Shown here in pieces: positions 41,819 to 51,025 of a DNA stretch of 64,000 bases. The stretch's first letter is position 1, and the number at the start of each line of letters is the position of its first letter. Source of the stretch: Limnohabitans sp. Rim28 (GTDB lineage: Bacteria; Pseudomonadota; Gammaproteobacteria; Burkholderiales; Burkholderiaceae_C); NCBI RefSeq assembly GCF_000293865.2, contig NZ_ALKN02000003.1, forward strand, positions 1 through 64,000, written 5' to 3'. The translations under genes and the position numbers were made by a program. The notes under the pieces were generated by a model that was not told the DNA's origin, ran no database searches, and was given only the letters and a program-made list of their open reading frames with translations.

Positions 41819-41867
41819 GGCAAAAAACCTTCAGTGAAACAGCGAATACTTTAGCGCAAAGTGGGCG

Positions 41868-41893
41868 AAAAAATACCCGGGCATAGCCGGGTA
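41868..41893 (-). terminator. Intrinsic terminator of rpoH
   Basis: Read on the minus strand, TACCCGG pairs with CCGGGTA around a 6-nt loop and is followed by six T. The stem occupies 41874-41893 and the T-run 41868-41873. It starts about 35 bp after the rpoH stop. Confidence 0.88.
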
Positions 41894-41927
41894 CTTGAGT
41901 GTCAGAGGCTGGGAAAAGAAAAAACCG

Positions 41928-42860
41928 TCAAGCGAACTCGACCAGCGCTTTTTTCATCTTTTTCATGGCCGCCACTTCGATTTGGCGGATGCGCTCAGCG
42001 CTCACCCCGTACTCGTCGGCCAGGTCGTGCAGTGTCATACCCCCGGAGCCGTTGTCGTTGACCTTGAGCCAGCGCTCTTCAACGATGCGGCGGCTGCGCT
42101 CGTCCAGCACATTCAAGGCGCTGGCCAAGCCGTCGCTGGCCATCACGTCGCGCTGGTGCGCTTCGATCATGGCGGTGGGCTCGTGGTTCACATCGGCCAG
42201 GTAGGCGATGGGGCCAAAAGATTGCTCACCGTCGTCGGATGGGGCAGGGTCGAGCAGCACATCGCCACCTGACATGCGCATTTCCATCTCACGCACTTCC
42301 TCGCCCTTGACGTTCAGGCTGTGGGCCATGGATTCCACTTGGTCGGGGGTCAGGGTGTCGCGGTGCGTGCCGGCGTCGGCGTCGGACTTGTAACCCTGCT
42401 TCATGGAGCGCAGGTTGAAAAACAACTTGCGTTGGGCCTTGGTGGTGGCCACCTTGACCATGCGCCAGTTTTTCAGGATGTACTCGTGGATCTCAGCCTT
42501 GATCCAATGCAATGCGTAGCTGACCAAGCGCACACCTTGCTCGGGGTCAAAGCGTTTGACCGCCTTCATCAGGCCCACATTGCCTTCTTGGATCAGGTCG
42601 CCGTGCGGCAGGCCGTAACCCAAATATTGGCGCGACACCGACACCACCAAGCGCAGGTGCGAGAGCACCAGCTTGCGGGCGGCTTCGAGGTCGTCGTTGG
42701 CTTTGAGTTGGCGGGCGGCCTCCTGCTCTTCCTCAAGGGTGAGCATGGGCATGCGGTTGACCGCAGAAATGTAGGCGTCGAGGTGGCCGAGCGAGGGCAC
42801 CACCGCCCAAGGGTTGCTCAGCGTGATGGCTGTGGCGGGGGAACCAGTTTGAATGTTCAT
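41928..42860 (-). CDS. rpoH: Heat-shock sigma factor RpoH (sigma-32)
   Basis: This 310-aa group 3 sigma-70-family factor directs RNA polymerase to heat-shock promoters. It has region 2 (LVLSHLRLVVSVSRQYLGYGLPHGDLIQEGNVGLMKAVKRFDPEQ), the RpoH box QRKLFFNLRS (about residues 131-140) specific for sigma-32, and region 4 with MTLHDLADEYGVSAERIRQIE. The start at 42860 follows AAAGGAGTTCTGGT; an upstream in-frame start at 42923 would lie inside the promoter. A CIRCE element covers the promoter. ftsY lies upstream on the same strand; ftsE and ftsX are absent. Confidence 0.96.
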   Translation of the reverse strand: MNIQTGSPATAITLSNPWAVVPSLGHLDAYISAVNRMPMLTLEEEQEAARQLKANDDLEAARKLVLSHLRLVVSVSRQYLGYGLPHGDLIQEGNVGLMKAVKRFDPEQGVRLVSYALHWIKAEIHEYILKNWRMVKVATTKAQRKLFFNLRSMKQGYKSDADAGTHRDTLTPDQVESMAHSLNVKGEEVREMEMRMSGGDVLLDPAPSDDGEQSFGPIAYLADVNHEPTAMIEAHQRDVMASDGLASALNVLDERSRRIVEERWLKVNDNGSGGMTLHDLADEYGVSAERIRQIEVAAMKKMKKALVEFA

Positions 42861-42886
42861 ACCAGAACTCCTTTCAGAATGCCCCA

Positions 42887-42916
42887 ATATTAGCACTCTC
42901 TGGTGAGGAGTGCCAA
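42887..42916 (-). promoter_or_regulatory. rpoH promoter overlapped by a CIRCE (HrcA) operator
   Basis: On the plus strand, TTAGCACTC (42890-42898) and GAGTGCCAA (42908-42916) are separated by exactly 9 bp. This is the CIRCE layout with one mismatch (C for T in the right arm). On the minus strand the same bases provide a sigma-70-like -35 TTGGCA (42911-42916) and -10 TAATAT (42887-42892) with an 18-bp spacer. HrcA bound here would cover both boxes. The expected transcription start is near 42880, 20 bp before the rpoH ATG. Confidence 0.88.
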
Positions 42917-43024
42917 AAGTCATTCGCCGAGTCGGCGCAGGGCAGCAGGTGGCCGAACCTCACCATTTTGGACAGTGTGTGTCCGCCAGTCTGTGTGCTG
43001 GAAGACGCGCCCAATGCGGCGGTT

Positions 43025-44065
43025 TCAGCTCAGCAGGGCTTGGGCAAACTCACGGGCATTGAAGGTTTCCAAGTCTTCCAGCTTCTCACCCACCCCAATG
43101 AAATACACCGGGATCGGCTTTTCGCGGGCAATGGCGCAGAGCACCCCGCCCTTGGCGGTGCCGTCCAGTTTGGTCACGATCAGGCCCGTCAGACCCAGCG
43201 TGTCGTCAAAAGCCTTGACCTGGGCCAAGGCGTTTTGTCCGGTGTTGCCGTCGATCACCAGCAGCACCTCGTGCGGGGCTGAACCGTCGGCCTTTTGCAC
43301 CACGCGCTTGATTTTTTTCAGCTCTTCCATCAAGTGGCTTTGAGTGGGCAGACGACCGGCCGTGTCCACCAGCACCACATCGCGGCCCCGGGCGCGGCCA
43401 GCGCTCACCGCGTCAAAACTCACGGCTGCAGGGTCGCCGCCTTGCTGGCTGACGATCTCTACCGTGTTGCGGTCAGCCCAGACCGCCAATTGCTCCTTGG
43501 CCGCGGCCCTGAAGGTGTCGGCTGCGGCCAGCAGCACGCTCAGGCCCTCGTCGGCCAGGTGCTTGGTCAGTTTGCCAATCGAGGTGGTTTTGCCCGCGCC
43601 GTTGACGCCCGCCACCATGATCACGGTGGGCTGGTGGTTGCCGATGGTCAGAGGCTTTTGCAGCGGCAGCAACAAGTCAGTGATCGCATCGGCCAACAGG
43701 GTTTTGACCTGAGAAGGTTCGGTGGCCTTGCTGTCTTTCACGCGGCGTTTGAGGTCTTGCAGCAAATGCTCGGTGGCTTTGACACCGGTGTCGGCCACCA
43801 GAAGTGCTGTTTCCAGCTCTTCATACAGTTCGTCATCGATGCGCGTGCCCGTGAAGACGGTGGTGATGCTGGAGCCGGTCTTGCGCAGGCCCGCTTTCAG
43901 GCGGTTAAGCCAGCCCTGGCGGTCAGCGGGCGCGGCGGGCGGTTCAGAGGGCAGGCTTGTGGGTGCCAAGGGGGTGCTGGCAGCCGTTGCAACCGCCGGT
44001 GCGTCAGCAGCAGGGGTCGATGGGACCTCGGCAATTGGGGATTTTTTTTTGAAGAAACTGAACAT
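43025..44065 (-). CDS. ftsY: Signal recognition particle receptor FtsY
   Basis: This 346-aa SRP GTPase docks ribosome-nascent chain complexes at the inner membrane. After a basic amphipathic start (MFSFFKKKSP) and an Ala/Pro-rich acidic-poor linker (residues 12-50) comes the N domain, then the G domain: GVNGAGKTTSIGKLT (G1), LAAADTFRAAA (G2), VLVDTAGR (G3), TKLDGTAKGG (G4) and YFIGVGEKLEDLETF. The start MFSFFKKK at 44065 is usual; further upstream ATGs overlap the divergent peptidase gene. The short A domain is typical of betaproteobacteria. Confidence 0.96.
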   Translation of the reverse strand: MFSFFKKKSPIAEVPSTPAADAPAVATAASTPLAPTSLPSEPPAAPADRQGWLNRLKAGLRKTGSSITTVFTGTRIDDELYEELETALLVADTGVKATEHLLQDLKRRVKDSKATEPSQVKTLLADAITDLLLPLQKPLTIGNHQPTVIMVAGVNGAGKTTSIGKLTKHLADEGLSVLLAAADTFRAAAKEQLAVWADRNTVEIVSQQGGDPAAVSFDAVSAGRARGRDVVLVDTAGRLPTQSHLMEELKKIKRVVQKADGSAPHEVLLVIDGNTGQNALAQVKAFDDTLGLTGLIVTKLDGTAKGGVLCAIAREKPIPVYFIGVGEKLEDLETFNAREFAQALLS

Positions 44066-44093
44066 GGCTTGGAATTCAAGGATCATGCATTCT

Positions 44094-45548
44094 ATGAAAC
44101 CGAACTTTCTCTTTGGACTTTTTGTGGCAACGGCCTTGTTGGGCACTGCTGCGCGCGCTGTCGCTCAGGCACCGCAGGGGCCACAAAACACGGCCAGTGC
44201 GGCCACCCCTGCAGCCCATCCGGCTGCTGCGGCGCAAGTGCACACCTTCACATTGGCCAACGGCATGGCCTTGTGGGTCAAGCCTGACCGCCGTGCCCCG
44301 ACGGCGGTGCACATGGTGTGGCTGCGTGTGGGCTCCATGGACGAGGTGGACGGCACCAGTGGCGTGGCCCATGTGCTGGAGCACATGCTGTTCAAGGGCA
44401 CGCCCAGCTTGGCCGCTGGTGAGTTTTCGCGCCGAGTGGCGGCTCTGGGCGGGCGCGAAAACGCGTTCACTGCCAAGGACTACACCGGCTATTTTCAGCA
44501 GATCCCCTCCGCGCAGCTGGAAGCCGTGATGCGCTTGGAGTCTGACCGTTTTGCCAACAACCAGTGGCCAGACAGCGAATTCATCAAAGAGCTGGAGGTG
44601 GTCAAAGAAGAGCGCCGCCTGCGCACCGATGACAACCCCCGCGCCCAGTTGCACGAAATGTTGTCGGCCACCGCTTTGGTCGCATCGCCTTACCGTCGTC
44701 CCATTGTGGGTTGGATGAGTGACCTTGAGGCCATGACGGCGCAAGATGCCCGCGACTTCTACCGCAAGTGGTACTCGCCGGCCAACGCCGTTGTGGTGGT
44801 GGCCGGCGATGTCGATCCGCTGCGCGTCAAGGCCTTGGCCGACCAATACTATGGCGTGATCCCTGCACGTGCCGTACCCGATCGCAAGCCGCGTGATGAA
44901 CCTGCGCAGCAAGGCTTGCGCCGTTTCGAGTTCAAGGCACCTGCCGAACAGTCTTATGTGGCGTTGGCCTTCAAAGTGCCAAGACTGGCCAGCTTGGCCC
45001 CAGCGCCCGAGCACGACGAGGCGCTGGCTTTGACCGTGCTGGCTGCGGTGCTGGATGGCTACAGCGGCGCCCGGCTGGACCGTGCCCTGACCCAGGGTGA
45101 AAACCGGTTGGCCGACAGTGCAGGGGCCTACAACGGCCTCATGGGCAGAGGCCCGCAGTTCTTTTATTTGGAGGGTGTGCCCGCCAAAGGCCAAACGCCA
45201 GAAGCCCTGGAGGCGGCCTTGCGTGCCCAAGTGCAACGCGTGGCCACTGAAGGCGTGACCGAAGCCGAACTGCAGCGCGTCAAGACCCAGTGGGTGGCGG
45301 GCGAAATCTACAAACTGGACTCTGTTTTCAACCAAGCCCGCGAGCTGGGCGTGGCCTGGACCTTGGGCCTGCCGCCAGACTATGGGACGCAGTTGATCGC
45401 CCGCTTGCGGCAAGTCACGCCGGCCCAGGTGCAAGCCGTGGCGCAAAAGTACTTTGGCGACGACAGCCTCACGGTGGCCATCTTGCGGCCGCAGCCCATG
45501 TCGGGCCAGCCTCGTCCGCGCCGCACACCCACGGGTGCTCGGCACTGA
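44094..45548 (+). CDS. M16 family zinc metallopeptidase (active-type subunit)
   Basis: This 484-aa periplasmic protease of the pitrilysin/processing-peptidase family has a signal peptide (KPNFLFGLFVATALLGTAARAVAQ). The inverted zinc motif HVLEH (in GVAHVLEHMLFKGT) with the downstream ELEVVKEERR glutamate is intact, so it is catalytic. The second M16 half contains EAELQRVKTQWVAGE. The start is 44094, with 44085 as an alternative closer to AAGGA. It pairs with the next gene, which lacks the zinc motif. Divergent from ftsY. Confidence 0.9.
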   Translation: MKPNFLFGLFVATALLGTAARAVAQAPQGPQNTASAATPAAHPAAAAQVHTFTLANGMALWVKPDRRAPTAVHMVWLRVGSMDEVDGTSGVAHVLEHMLFKGTPSLAAGEFSRRVAALGGRENAFTAKDYTGYFQQIPSAQLEAVMRLESDRFANNQWPDSEFIKELEVVKEERRLRTDDNPRAQLHEMLSATALVASPYRRPIVGWMSDLEAMTAQDARDFYRKWYSPANAVVVVAGDVDPLRVKALADQYYGVIPARAVPDRKPRDEPAQQGLRRFEFKAPAEQSYVALAFKVPRLASLAPAPEHDEALALTVLAAVLDGYSGARLDRALTQGENRLADSAGAYNGLMGRGPQFFYLEGVPAKGQTPEALEAALRAQVQRVATEGVTEAELQRVKTQWVAGEIYKLDSVFNQARELGVAWTLGLPPDYGTQLIARLRQVTPAQVQAVAQKYFGDDSLTVAILRPQPMSGQPRPRRTPTGARH

Positions 45549-45562
45549 ACCCGGTGAATGCC

Positions 45563-46957
45563 ATGCAAAACCACACCCCCATGCCATTGATCTCTTTGTT
45601 GTCCAAGACCCGAAAAACGCTTTGCCTGTCCAGCTGTCTGCTGGCTTGCTGGGCCGTGAACACGGGTGCGCAAGCTGCTTTGCCTGTCCAGCATTGGACC
45701 CAAGCCAATGGTGCCCGTGTTTACCTGGTTGAAAGCCACGCCATCCCCATGGTCGATGTGCAGATTGACATCGACGCGGGCAGCCGCCGTGACCCGGCCG
45801 CGCAGTCCGGCTTGGCTTCGGTCATGGCGGGCCAGATGGCGAACGGCATCCGTCCCGAGCCCCAAGGGCAAGGCCCTTACCCGAAGGCCATGGATGAAAA
45901 CCAAATCGGTGAAGCTTGGGCCGACTTGGGCGCCAGTTTAGGCATCAGCGCCAGCGGCGACCGTTTGAGCTTTGGCCTGCGCAGTTTGAGTTACCCAGAC
46001 CTGCTGGACAAAGCCGTGGCTTTGGCGGCCCGTCAAATGGCCCACCCTGCCTTTCCTGAGGCCATGTGGTTGCGCGATCGGGAGCGTTTCAGCGCGGCCA
46101 TCCGTGAGTCGCTCACCAAGCCGGGCACCGTGGTGCAGCACCGTTTTGCCCAAGCCGTTTTCGGGACTCACCCTTACGGGCAGCGCACCACCCCCGAGAC
46201 GTTGTCTCGCATCGGCGTCCAAGAAATGCAGCAACTGCATGCGAAGAGTTTGCGCGCTTGCCGGGCAGCCGTGAGCGTGGTCGGGGCTTTGACCCGCGTC
46301 CAAACCGATGCCTTGGTACAAAGGCTGTTGGCACAATGGCCACGCGATTCAGGCTGCCAGAGCTTGCCGCCCGTGCCCGAAGTGGCCCCATTGACGGCAG
46401 CGCAAAACCTGAACCTCGCATTTGATTCGGCCCAGGCCCATGTGCTGATGGGCCAGCCGGGCTACAAGCGCTCTGACCCCGACTTTTTTCCCCTGCTGGT
46501 GGGCAACCACATCTTGGGCGGCGGTGGCTTTGTGTCCCGCTTGACCGAGCAAGTGCGTGAAAAACGTGGCCTGAGTTACAGCGTTTACAGCGCTTTTGCG
46601 CCGGGCCTGCACGCAGGCGCTTTCACCGTGGGCTTGCAGACGCGTCCTGACCAAGCCGCACAGGCCGTGGCGGTGGCCAAAGAGGTGGTGCAAGGCTTTG
46701 TGCGCGAAGGTCCGACTGAAGCCGAGTTGCAAGCGGCCAAATCCAACTTGGTGGGCGGCTTTGCGCTGCGCATCGACAGCAACCGCAAGTTGCTGGACAA
46801 CGTGGCCAACATCGCTTGGAACCGTTTGCCGCTGGACTATTTGAGCAACTGGACGCGCCAAATTGAGCGCGTCAGTGCTGCCGATGTGCAACGCGCCATG
46901 GCACGTGTGCTGCAGCCTGAGCGCATGGTCACGGTGGTGGTGGGTGGCCAGCTTTGA
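45563..46957 (+). CDS. M16 family peptidase-like protein, zinc motif absent
   Basis: This 464-aa secreted M16 homologue has a signal sequence (CLSSCLLACWAVNTGAQA). At the place of HxxEH the sequence reads SGLASVMAGQMANG, so no zinc site exists. The C-terminal half keeps the R/Y substrate-binding region (VREKRGLSYSVYSAFAP), as in the non-catalytic beta-type partners of two-subunit M16 enzymes. It starts 14 bp after the active-type gene, so a heterodimer is likely. The homologous pair is common in proteobacteria and its substrate is unknown. Confidence 0.88.
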   Translation: MQNHTPMPLISLLSKTRKTLCLSSCLLACWAVNTGAQAALPVQHWTQANGARVYLVESHAIPMVDVQIDIDAGSRRDPAAQSGLASVMAGQMANGIRPEPQGQGPYPKAMDENQIGEAWADLGASLGISASGDRLSFGLRSLSYPDLLDKAVALAARQMAHPAFPEAMWLRDRERFSAAIRESLTKPGTVVQHRFAQAVFGTHPYGQRTTPETLSRIGVQEMQQLHAKSLRACRAAVSVVGALTRVQTDALVQRLLAQWPRDSGCQSLPPVPEVAPLTAAQNLNLAFDSAQAHVLMGQPGYKRSDPDFFPLLVGNHILGGGGFVSRLTEQVREKRGLSYSVYSAFAPGLHAGAFTVGLQTRPDQAAQAVAVAKEVVQGFVREGPTEAELQAAKSNLVGGFALRIDSNRKLLDNVANIAWNRLPLDYLSNWTRQIERVSAADVQRAMARVLQPERMVTVVVGGQL

Positions 46958-47040
46958 TCGGGTTTTAGACTGACCTGAAGCCACGCCAGTCGATTCTGTG
47001 TTTTTGGGGCTCCTGACCGGGGCCTTTACACTCACAAGCT

Positions 47041-47760
47041 ATGCCATCAGCCCCTTCCAAGCGTCCAGCCCTCAGCGGTGCGGCCCGCCACGCTGCCGCC
47101 AAAAAGCCCCAAAACCCGGTGCCCAAAGGCCCGTCCTCGCACGAGATCCGCATCATCGGCGGGCAGTGGCGGCGCACCCGACTGAAAGTGATCGATAAAC
47201 CGGGCTTGCGCCCCACACCCGATCGCGTGCGTGAAACCCTGTTCAACTGGCTGGGCCAAGACCTGACGGACTGGCGTTGTGTCGATGCGTTTGCCGGTAC
47301 GGGCGTGCTGGGCCTAGAGGCCGCATCGCGCGGAGCGGCCCATGTGCTGCTGGTTGAGCAAGACGCTGTGTTGGCGCGCGATTTGCAAAACAACGCCACC
47401 CGCCTCCAAGCCAGTAGGGTCAGCGTGCAGCGCGGCGATGGTGTCGCCGCCTTGCTGCGCTTGCCCACCGCAAGTGTGGACCTGGTTTTCATCGACCCGC
47501 CTTTTGATGGCCCCTGCTTTGAGCCCGCCCTGAAAGCTGCAGCCCGTGCTGTGCCCGTGGGCGGCTGGATTTACCTGGAAGCCCCGGTGGCTTGGCCTGC
47601 CGAGGCCCTGGGGGTTTTGGGTTTGCAGTGTGAGCGCCACCTCAAAGCGGGTGCAGTCCATGCGCATTTGCTGCAACGCACCAGCCTGGAGCCTTTGCCA
47701 ACCGTGCCCGTCACAAGCGCCATGCCCGCCACGCACACACCTGAAGGAGAAACGCCATGA
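47041..47760 (+). CDS. rsmD: 16S rRNA (guanine-966 N2)-methyltransferase RsmD
   Basis: This 239-aa class I methyltransferase modifies G966 of 16S rRNA. It has a basic disordered N-terminus (residues 1-35), IRIIGGQWRRTRLKV, the conserved LRPTPDRVRETLFNWLG, the SAM motif DAFAGTGVLGLEAASRGA, and the catalytic N/DPPF motif FIDPPFDGP (about residue 152). The C-terminal tail is longer than usual by about 25 residues. Its stop overlaps the coaD start by 4 bp; rsmD-coaD is a conserved pair. Confidence 0.95.
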   Translation: MPSAPSKRPALSGAARHAAAKKPQNPVPKGPSSHEIRIIGGQWRRTRLKVIDKPGLRPTPDRVRETLFNWLGQDLTDWRCVDAFAGTGVLGLEAASRGAAHVLLVEQDAVLARDLQNNATRLQASRVSVQRGDGVAALLRLPTASVDLVFIDPPFDGPCFEPALKAAARAVPVGGWIYLEAPVAWPAEALGVLGLQCERHLKAGAVHAHLLQRTSLEPLPTVPVTSAMPATHTPEGETP

Positions 47761-48287
47761 GCCGATCTGCCCCCTCTGGCACGCACCATGAAGACCATGC
47801 TGCCGTGATTGCTGTTTATTCCGGCACCTTTGACCCCTTGACCCTGGGCCATGAAGACGCGATCCGCCGCGCCGCCAAGATGTTTGACCAAGTCATCATC
47901 GCGGTGGCCGTGGCGCACCACAAAAAAACGGTGTTCACCCTGGACGAGCGTGTGGCCTTGGCGCAAGCCGCATTGGCCGATTGTCCCAATGTCACGGCCC
48001 TGCCTTTTGATGGCCTGATCGTGGAATTTGTGCGCGCACAAAACGCCCAGGTCATTGTGCGTGGCCTGCGCTCGGTGACCGATTACGACTACGAAACGCA
48101 AATGTCCGGCATGAACCGCCATCTGGCCCCAGAGGTGGACACAGTGTTCTTGCACACCAGCGCGCATGTGCAGCACATCAGCAGCACCTTGGTACGCGAA
48201 ATCGCCAAACTCGGCGGCGATGTATCCGGTCTGGTGTCCGCCCCCGTGCTGAATGCCTTGCAGGGCAAAGTCGCGACCAAGCATTGA
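47757..48287 (+). CDS. coaD: Phosphopantetheine adenylyltransferase CoaD
   Basis: This 176-aa nucleotidyltransferase catalyses the penultimate step of coenzyme A synthesis. It has the (T/H)xGH-type motif in YSGTFDPLTLGHEDAI (about residues 21-36), RGLRSVTDYDYETQM, and ISSTLVREIAKLGGDV. It carries about 17 extra N-terminal residues before VIAVYSG compared with E. coli CoaD; a later start is possible, but the ATG at 47757 overlaps rsmD neatly. It converges with recJ, leaving 3 bp between stops. Confidence 0.95.
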   Translation: MSRSAPSGTHHEDHAAVIAVYSGTFDPLTLGHEDAIRRAAKMFDQVIIAVAVAHHKKTVFTLDERVALAQAALADCPNVTALPFDGLIVEFVRAQNAQVIVRGLRSVTDYDYETQMSGMNRHLAPEVDTVFLHTSAHVQHISSTLVREIAKLGGDVSGLVSAPVLNALQGKVATKH

Positions 48288-48290
48288 GCT

Positions 48291-50000
48291 TTAAACCTCG
48301 GCGCCTTCCACCAAAAAGCGCACCCGCTTTTGCCCTTGCCACTCATCGGCGTCCAAGCGGTAAGCCAGTTTCACCCTTGCAGGCAGCGGCTCGGTGCGGC
48401 CAAACCAGATGCCGTCCACCGGCTGGCCTTGGTGTTTCATCTTGAGGGACAGGTGTTTTTCGCCCACCAAGCGTTGCGACACGATCTCGATCTCTTCGCA
48501 AAACACCGGTGGCGCAAAGCCTTGGCCCCAGACTTCGTGGTGCAGCATGTCCACCAGGTCCACCCGGCGGTATTCTGCGGGCAGTGGCCCATCGGTTTCC
48601 AGTCTGCGCTGCAGCGTGGCCGCATCCAGCCATTCCAGGGCCACTTGGTTCAGCGTCTCCTCGAACACATCCAGATGCTCTTCGGCAATGGTGCAGCCCG
48701 CTGCCATGGCATGCCCGCCAAAGCGCAGCAAAACGCCTGGGGCGCGCTTGGCCACCAGATCGAGCGCGTCGCGCAAATGAAAACCTGCGATCGAGCGGCC
48801 TGAACCCTTGAGTTCGTGCTCCTTGCCCGGCGCGCTGCTGGCCGCGAACACAAAAGTGGGGCGGTGCAGCTTGTCCTTGATGCGCGAGGCCACGATGCCC
48901 ACCACGCCTTCGTGGAAGTCCGGGTCGAACACGCAAATGGCGGGCGGCGGCTCGTCGCCCTCGTCAAACAGCGACTCGGCCATCTCCATCGCCATCTCGC
49001 GCATGTCGCCCTCGATCACGCGGCGTTCGCGGTTGATCGCGTCCAGCTGCTTGGCCAGCTCGTCGGCGCGGCCCGCATCGTCGGTCAGCAGGCACTCGAT
49101 GCCCAGCGTCATGTCGGCCAGACGGCCCGCGGCGTTGATGCGTGGCCCCAAAGCAAAGCCGAAGTCAAAGGTGGTGGCTTTGGCGGTTTCGCGGCTGGCG
49201 GCCCGCATCAGCGCCGACATGCCCGGGGGCAGGGCACCCGCACGCACGCGGCGCAGACCTTGCGCCACCAGGCGGCGGTTGTTGGCATCGAGCTTGACCA
49301 CGTCGGCCACGGTGCCCAAAGCCACCAGCGGCAGCAGGGCGTCTAGCCGCGGTTGGTTGCTGGCATCAAAAATACCGCGCTGGCGCAGCTCGGCACGCAG
49401 GGCCAGCAACACGTAAAACATCACGCCCACACCGGCGATGGATTTGCTGGTGAAACTGCATCCGGGCTGGTTGGGGTTGACGATGACGTCGGCCGTGGGC
49501 AGTTCGCTGCCCGGCAAATGGTGGTCGGTGACCAGCACCTGCAGGCCCAGGGCTTGTGCGGCTTGCACGCCCGCCACGCTGGCGATGCCGTTGTCCACCG
49601 TGATCAACACATCAGCCCCTTGTGCGTGCACCCGCTCGGCAATCGGCGGTGTCAGGCCGTAACCGTCCACTACCCGGTCGGGCACCAGATAGCGCACGTT
49701 CTGGGCGCCCAGCATGCGCAGACCGCGCACGCCGACGGCGCAGGCGGTCGCGCCATCGCAGTCGTAATCGGCCACGATGCACAAGCGCTTGTTTTGCGCG
49801 ATGGCATCGGCCAAGAGCTTGGCCGCCTCCAGGGTGCCCATCATGCCGGCCGGAGGCAGCAGCAGGTTCAGCGCGTCGTCGAGTTCGTCTTTGGATTGCA
49901 CGCCACGGGCGGCATACAAGCGGGCCAGCAAGGGGTGGATGCCCGCTTGTTCCAGCGCCCAGGCGCTGCGGGGGGGCACATCTCGGGTGAGCAAATTCAT
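48291..50000 (-). CDS. recJ: Single-stranded-DNA-specific exonuclease RecJ
   Basis: This 569-aa 5'-3' exonuclease acts in RecF-pathway recombination and mismatch repair. DHH-superfamily motifs are VADYDCDGATACAV (about residues 77-90), VTVDNG-type ITVDNGIASV, VTDHHLPG (about 149-156) and VALGTVADVVKLD. The DHHA1 part contains LRFGGHAMAAGCTI (about 430). The start is ATG 50000; an upstream in-frame extension lies over the neighbouring gene and has no homology. It is 7 bp downstream of the COG4255-like gene on the same strand. Confidence 0.96.
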   Translation of the reverse strand: MNLLTRDVPPRSAWALEQAGIHPLLARLYAARGVQSKDELDDALNLLLPPAGMMGTLEAAKLLADAIAQNKRLCIVADYDCDGATACAVGVRGLRMLGAQNVRYLVPDRVVDGYGLTPPIAERVHAQGADVLITVDNGIASVAGVQAAQALGLQVLVTDHHLPGSELPTADVIVNPNQPGCSFTSKSIAGVGVMFYVLLALRAELRQRGIFDASNQPRLDALLPLVALGTVADVVKLDANNRRLVAQGLRRVRAGALPPGMSALMRAASRETAKATTFDFGFALGPRINAAGRLADMTLGIECLLTDDAGRADELAKQLDAINRERRVIEGDMREMAMEMAESLFDEGDEPPPAICVFDPDFHEGVVGIVASRIKDKLHRPTFVFAASSAPGKEHELKGSGRSIAGFHLRDALDLVAKRAPGVLLRFGGHAMAAGCTIAEEHLDVFEETLNQVALEWLDAATLQRRLETDGPLPAEYRRVDLVDMLHHEVWGQGFAPPVFCEEIEIVSQRLVGEKHLSLKMKHQGQPVDGIWFGRTEPLPARVKLAYRLDADEWQGQKRVRFLVEGAEV

Positions 50001-50007
50001 GGGGCGG

Positions 50008-50976
50008 TCAGTTGGTGATGAGGGCTTGAAGTGCCGCAGCAGGGGAAGGTTTGTTGAACAGCCGGGTGATTTTTTGGTGCCAAGCGGCAGGGGCAGCAGT
50101 GTAGGTGTGGGCCGCGTGTTCGCTGCACAAACTGAGGGTGATTTGACCGGTGGTCTGCAGGTGTTGTAAGGCATCGGCCACGGCCGTGGCATCCAGGTGT
50201 TGCCAAGCTTGGCGCCAAGCCTGCACATCCCCCCTCAAGGCACTGCTGCGCAGGGTGTCTGGCATCTTCACGGCTGGGGTCGCCGAGTTGAATTGGCCAC
50301 GCAAGACGCCAGCGCCATGCAACCAGAACGCGTTCACGGTGTGCTGTCTGCGGGCCTCGCGTGCGTCGTTCACCGGGTGGTTGTAAAGCAGCATCTGCAT
50401 TTCGCTTTGCAGGCGCTGAAACGGCCTTGTGGCCGGATGGTCTGGCATCCAATTTTTGACATTTTGGCCGATCACGCGGTCCAACGAAACGGTGGGCAGA
50501 TCGGTCAACAGCGCGCCCTGAACGTGCCATTGCAAAGCGCTTTGCCAAGTCACTTGCAAGCCGTCTTCCAATAAAAACGCTTGCATGGCCTGCAGCAATT
50601 GCTGGGATTCTTCGTCCGACAGGTGCAAATGCTCTGGGTCGGCCATGACCACTTGGTCCATGCCGATTTGCCAGTGGCAGGGCGTCATCCAAGCTTGGGG
50701 TACGGGGTCGACTTGACCGGGGAGGCTGTCTTGGGAAGATGGCTTGTTTTGCCAAGCTGCCCAAGGCAAGGAGAGGGCATCGTGCGCCCAACCCAGGGTT
50801 TGAGCCCGCAGCCGCTCATGCGGCATGTGCAGGGCCATGTGGGTATCGGCGTCCAGCAAGGTTTGTTGGTGCTGTAGCCGACCGAGCAGGGCTTGCAATT
50901 GGGGCAGCTCTAAACCGGCGAAGACCTCAGGGCCGGTGAGGGCGTGGCTGGCCGCATAAGGAAGGATCAGGTGCAT
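50008..50976 (-). CDS. Conserved betaproteobacterial protein of unknown function (COG4255-like)
   Basis: This 322-aa soluble protein begins MHLILPYAASHA and has a mostly helical, Gln/Leu/His-rich sequence, with no membrane segment or signal. HWQIGMDQVVMADPEHLHLSDEE (about residues 98-120) and a later AFWLHGAGVL (about 212-221) look like the conserved blocks. Relatives are sometimes labelled phosphoglycerate mutase or regulatory protein, but no catalytic signature for those activities is visible. Its position between recJ and lolCD is what I recall from related genomes. Confidence 0.65.
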   Translation of the reverse strand: MHLILPYAASHALTGPEVFAGLELPQLQALLGRLQHQQTLLDADTHMALHMPHERLRAQTLGWAHDALSLPWAAWQNKPSSQDSLPGQVDPVPQAWMTPCHWQIGMDQVVMADPEHLHLSDEESQQLLQAMQAFLLEDGLQVTWQSALQWHVQGALLTDLPTVSLDRVIGQNVKNWMPDHPATRPFQRLQSEMQMLLYNHPVNDAREARRQHTVNAFWLHGAGVLRGQFNSATPAVKMPDTLRSSALRGDVQAWRQAWQHLDATAVADALQHLQTTGQITLSLCSEHAAHTYTAAPAAWHQKITRLFNKPSPAAALQALITN

Positions 50977-51025
50977 GGGCGTGGATTGTCGCAGTTGCTC
51001 AGTCCGCACTGCACAATATGGGGCT

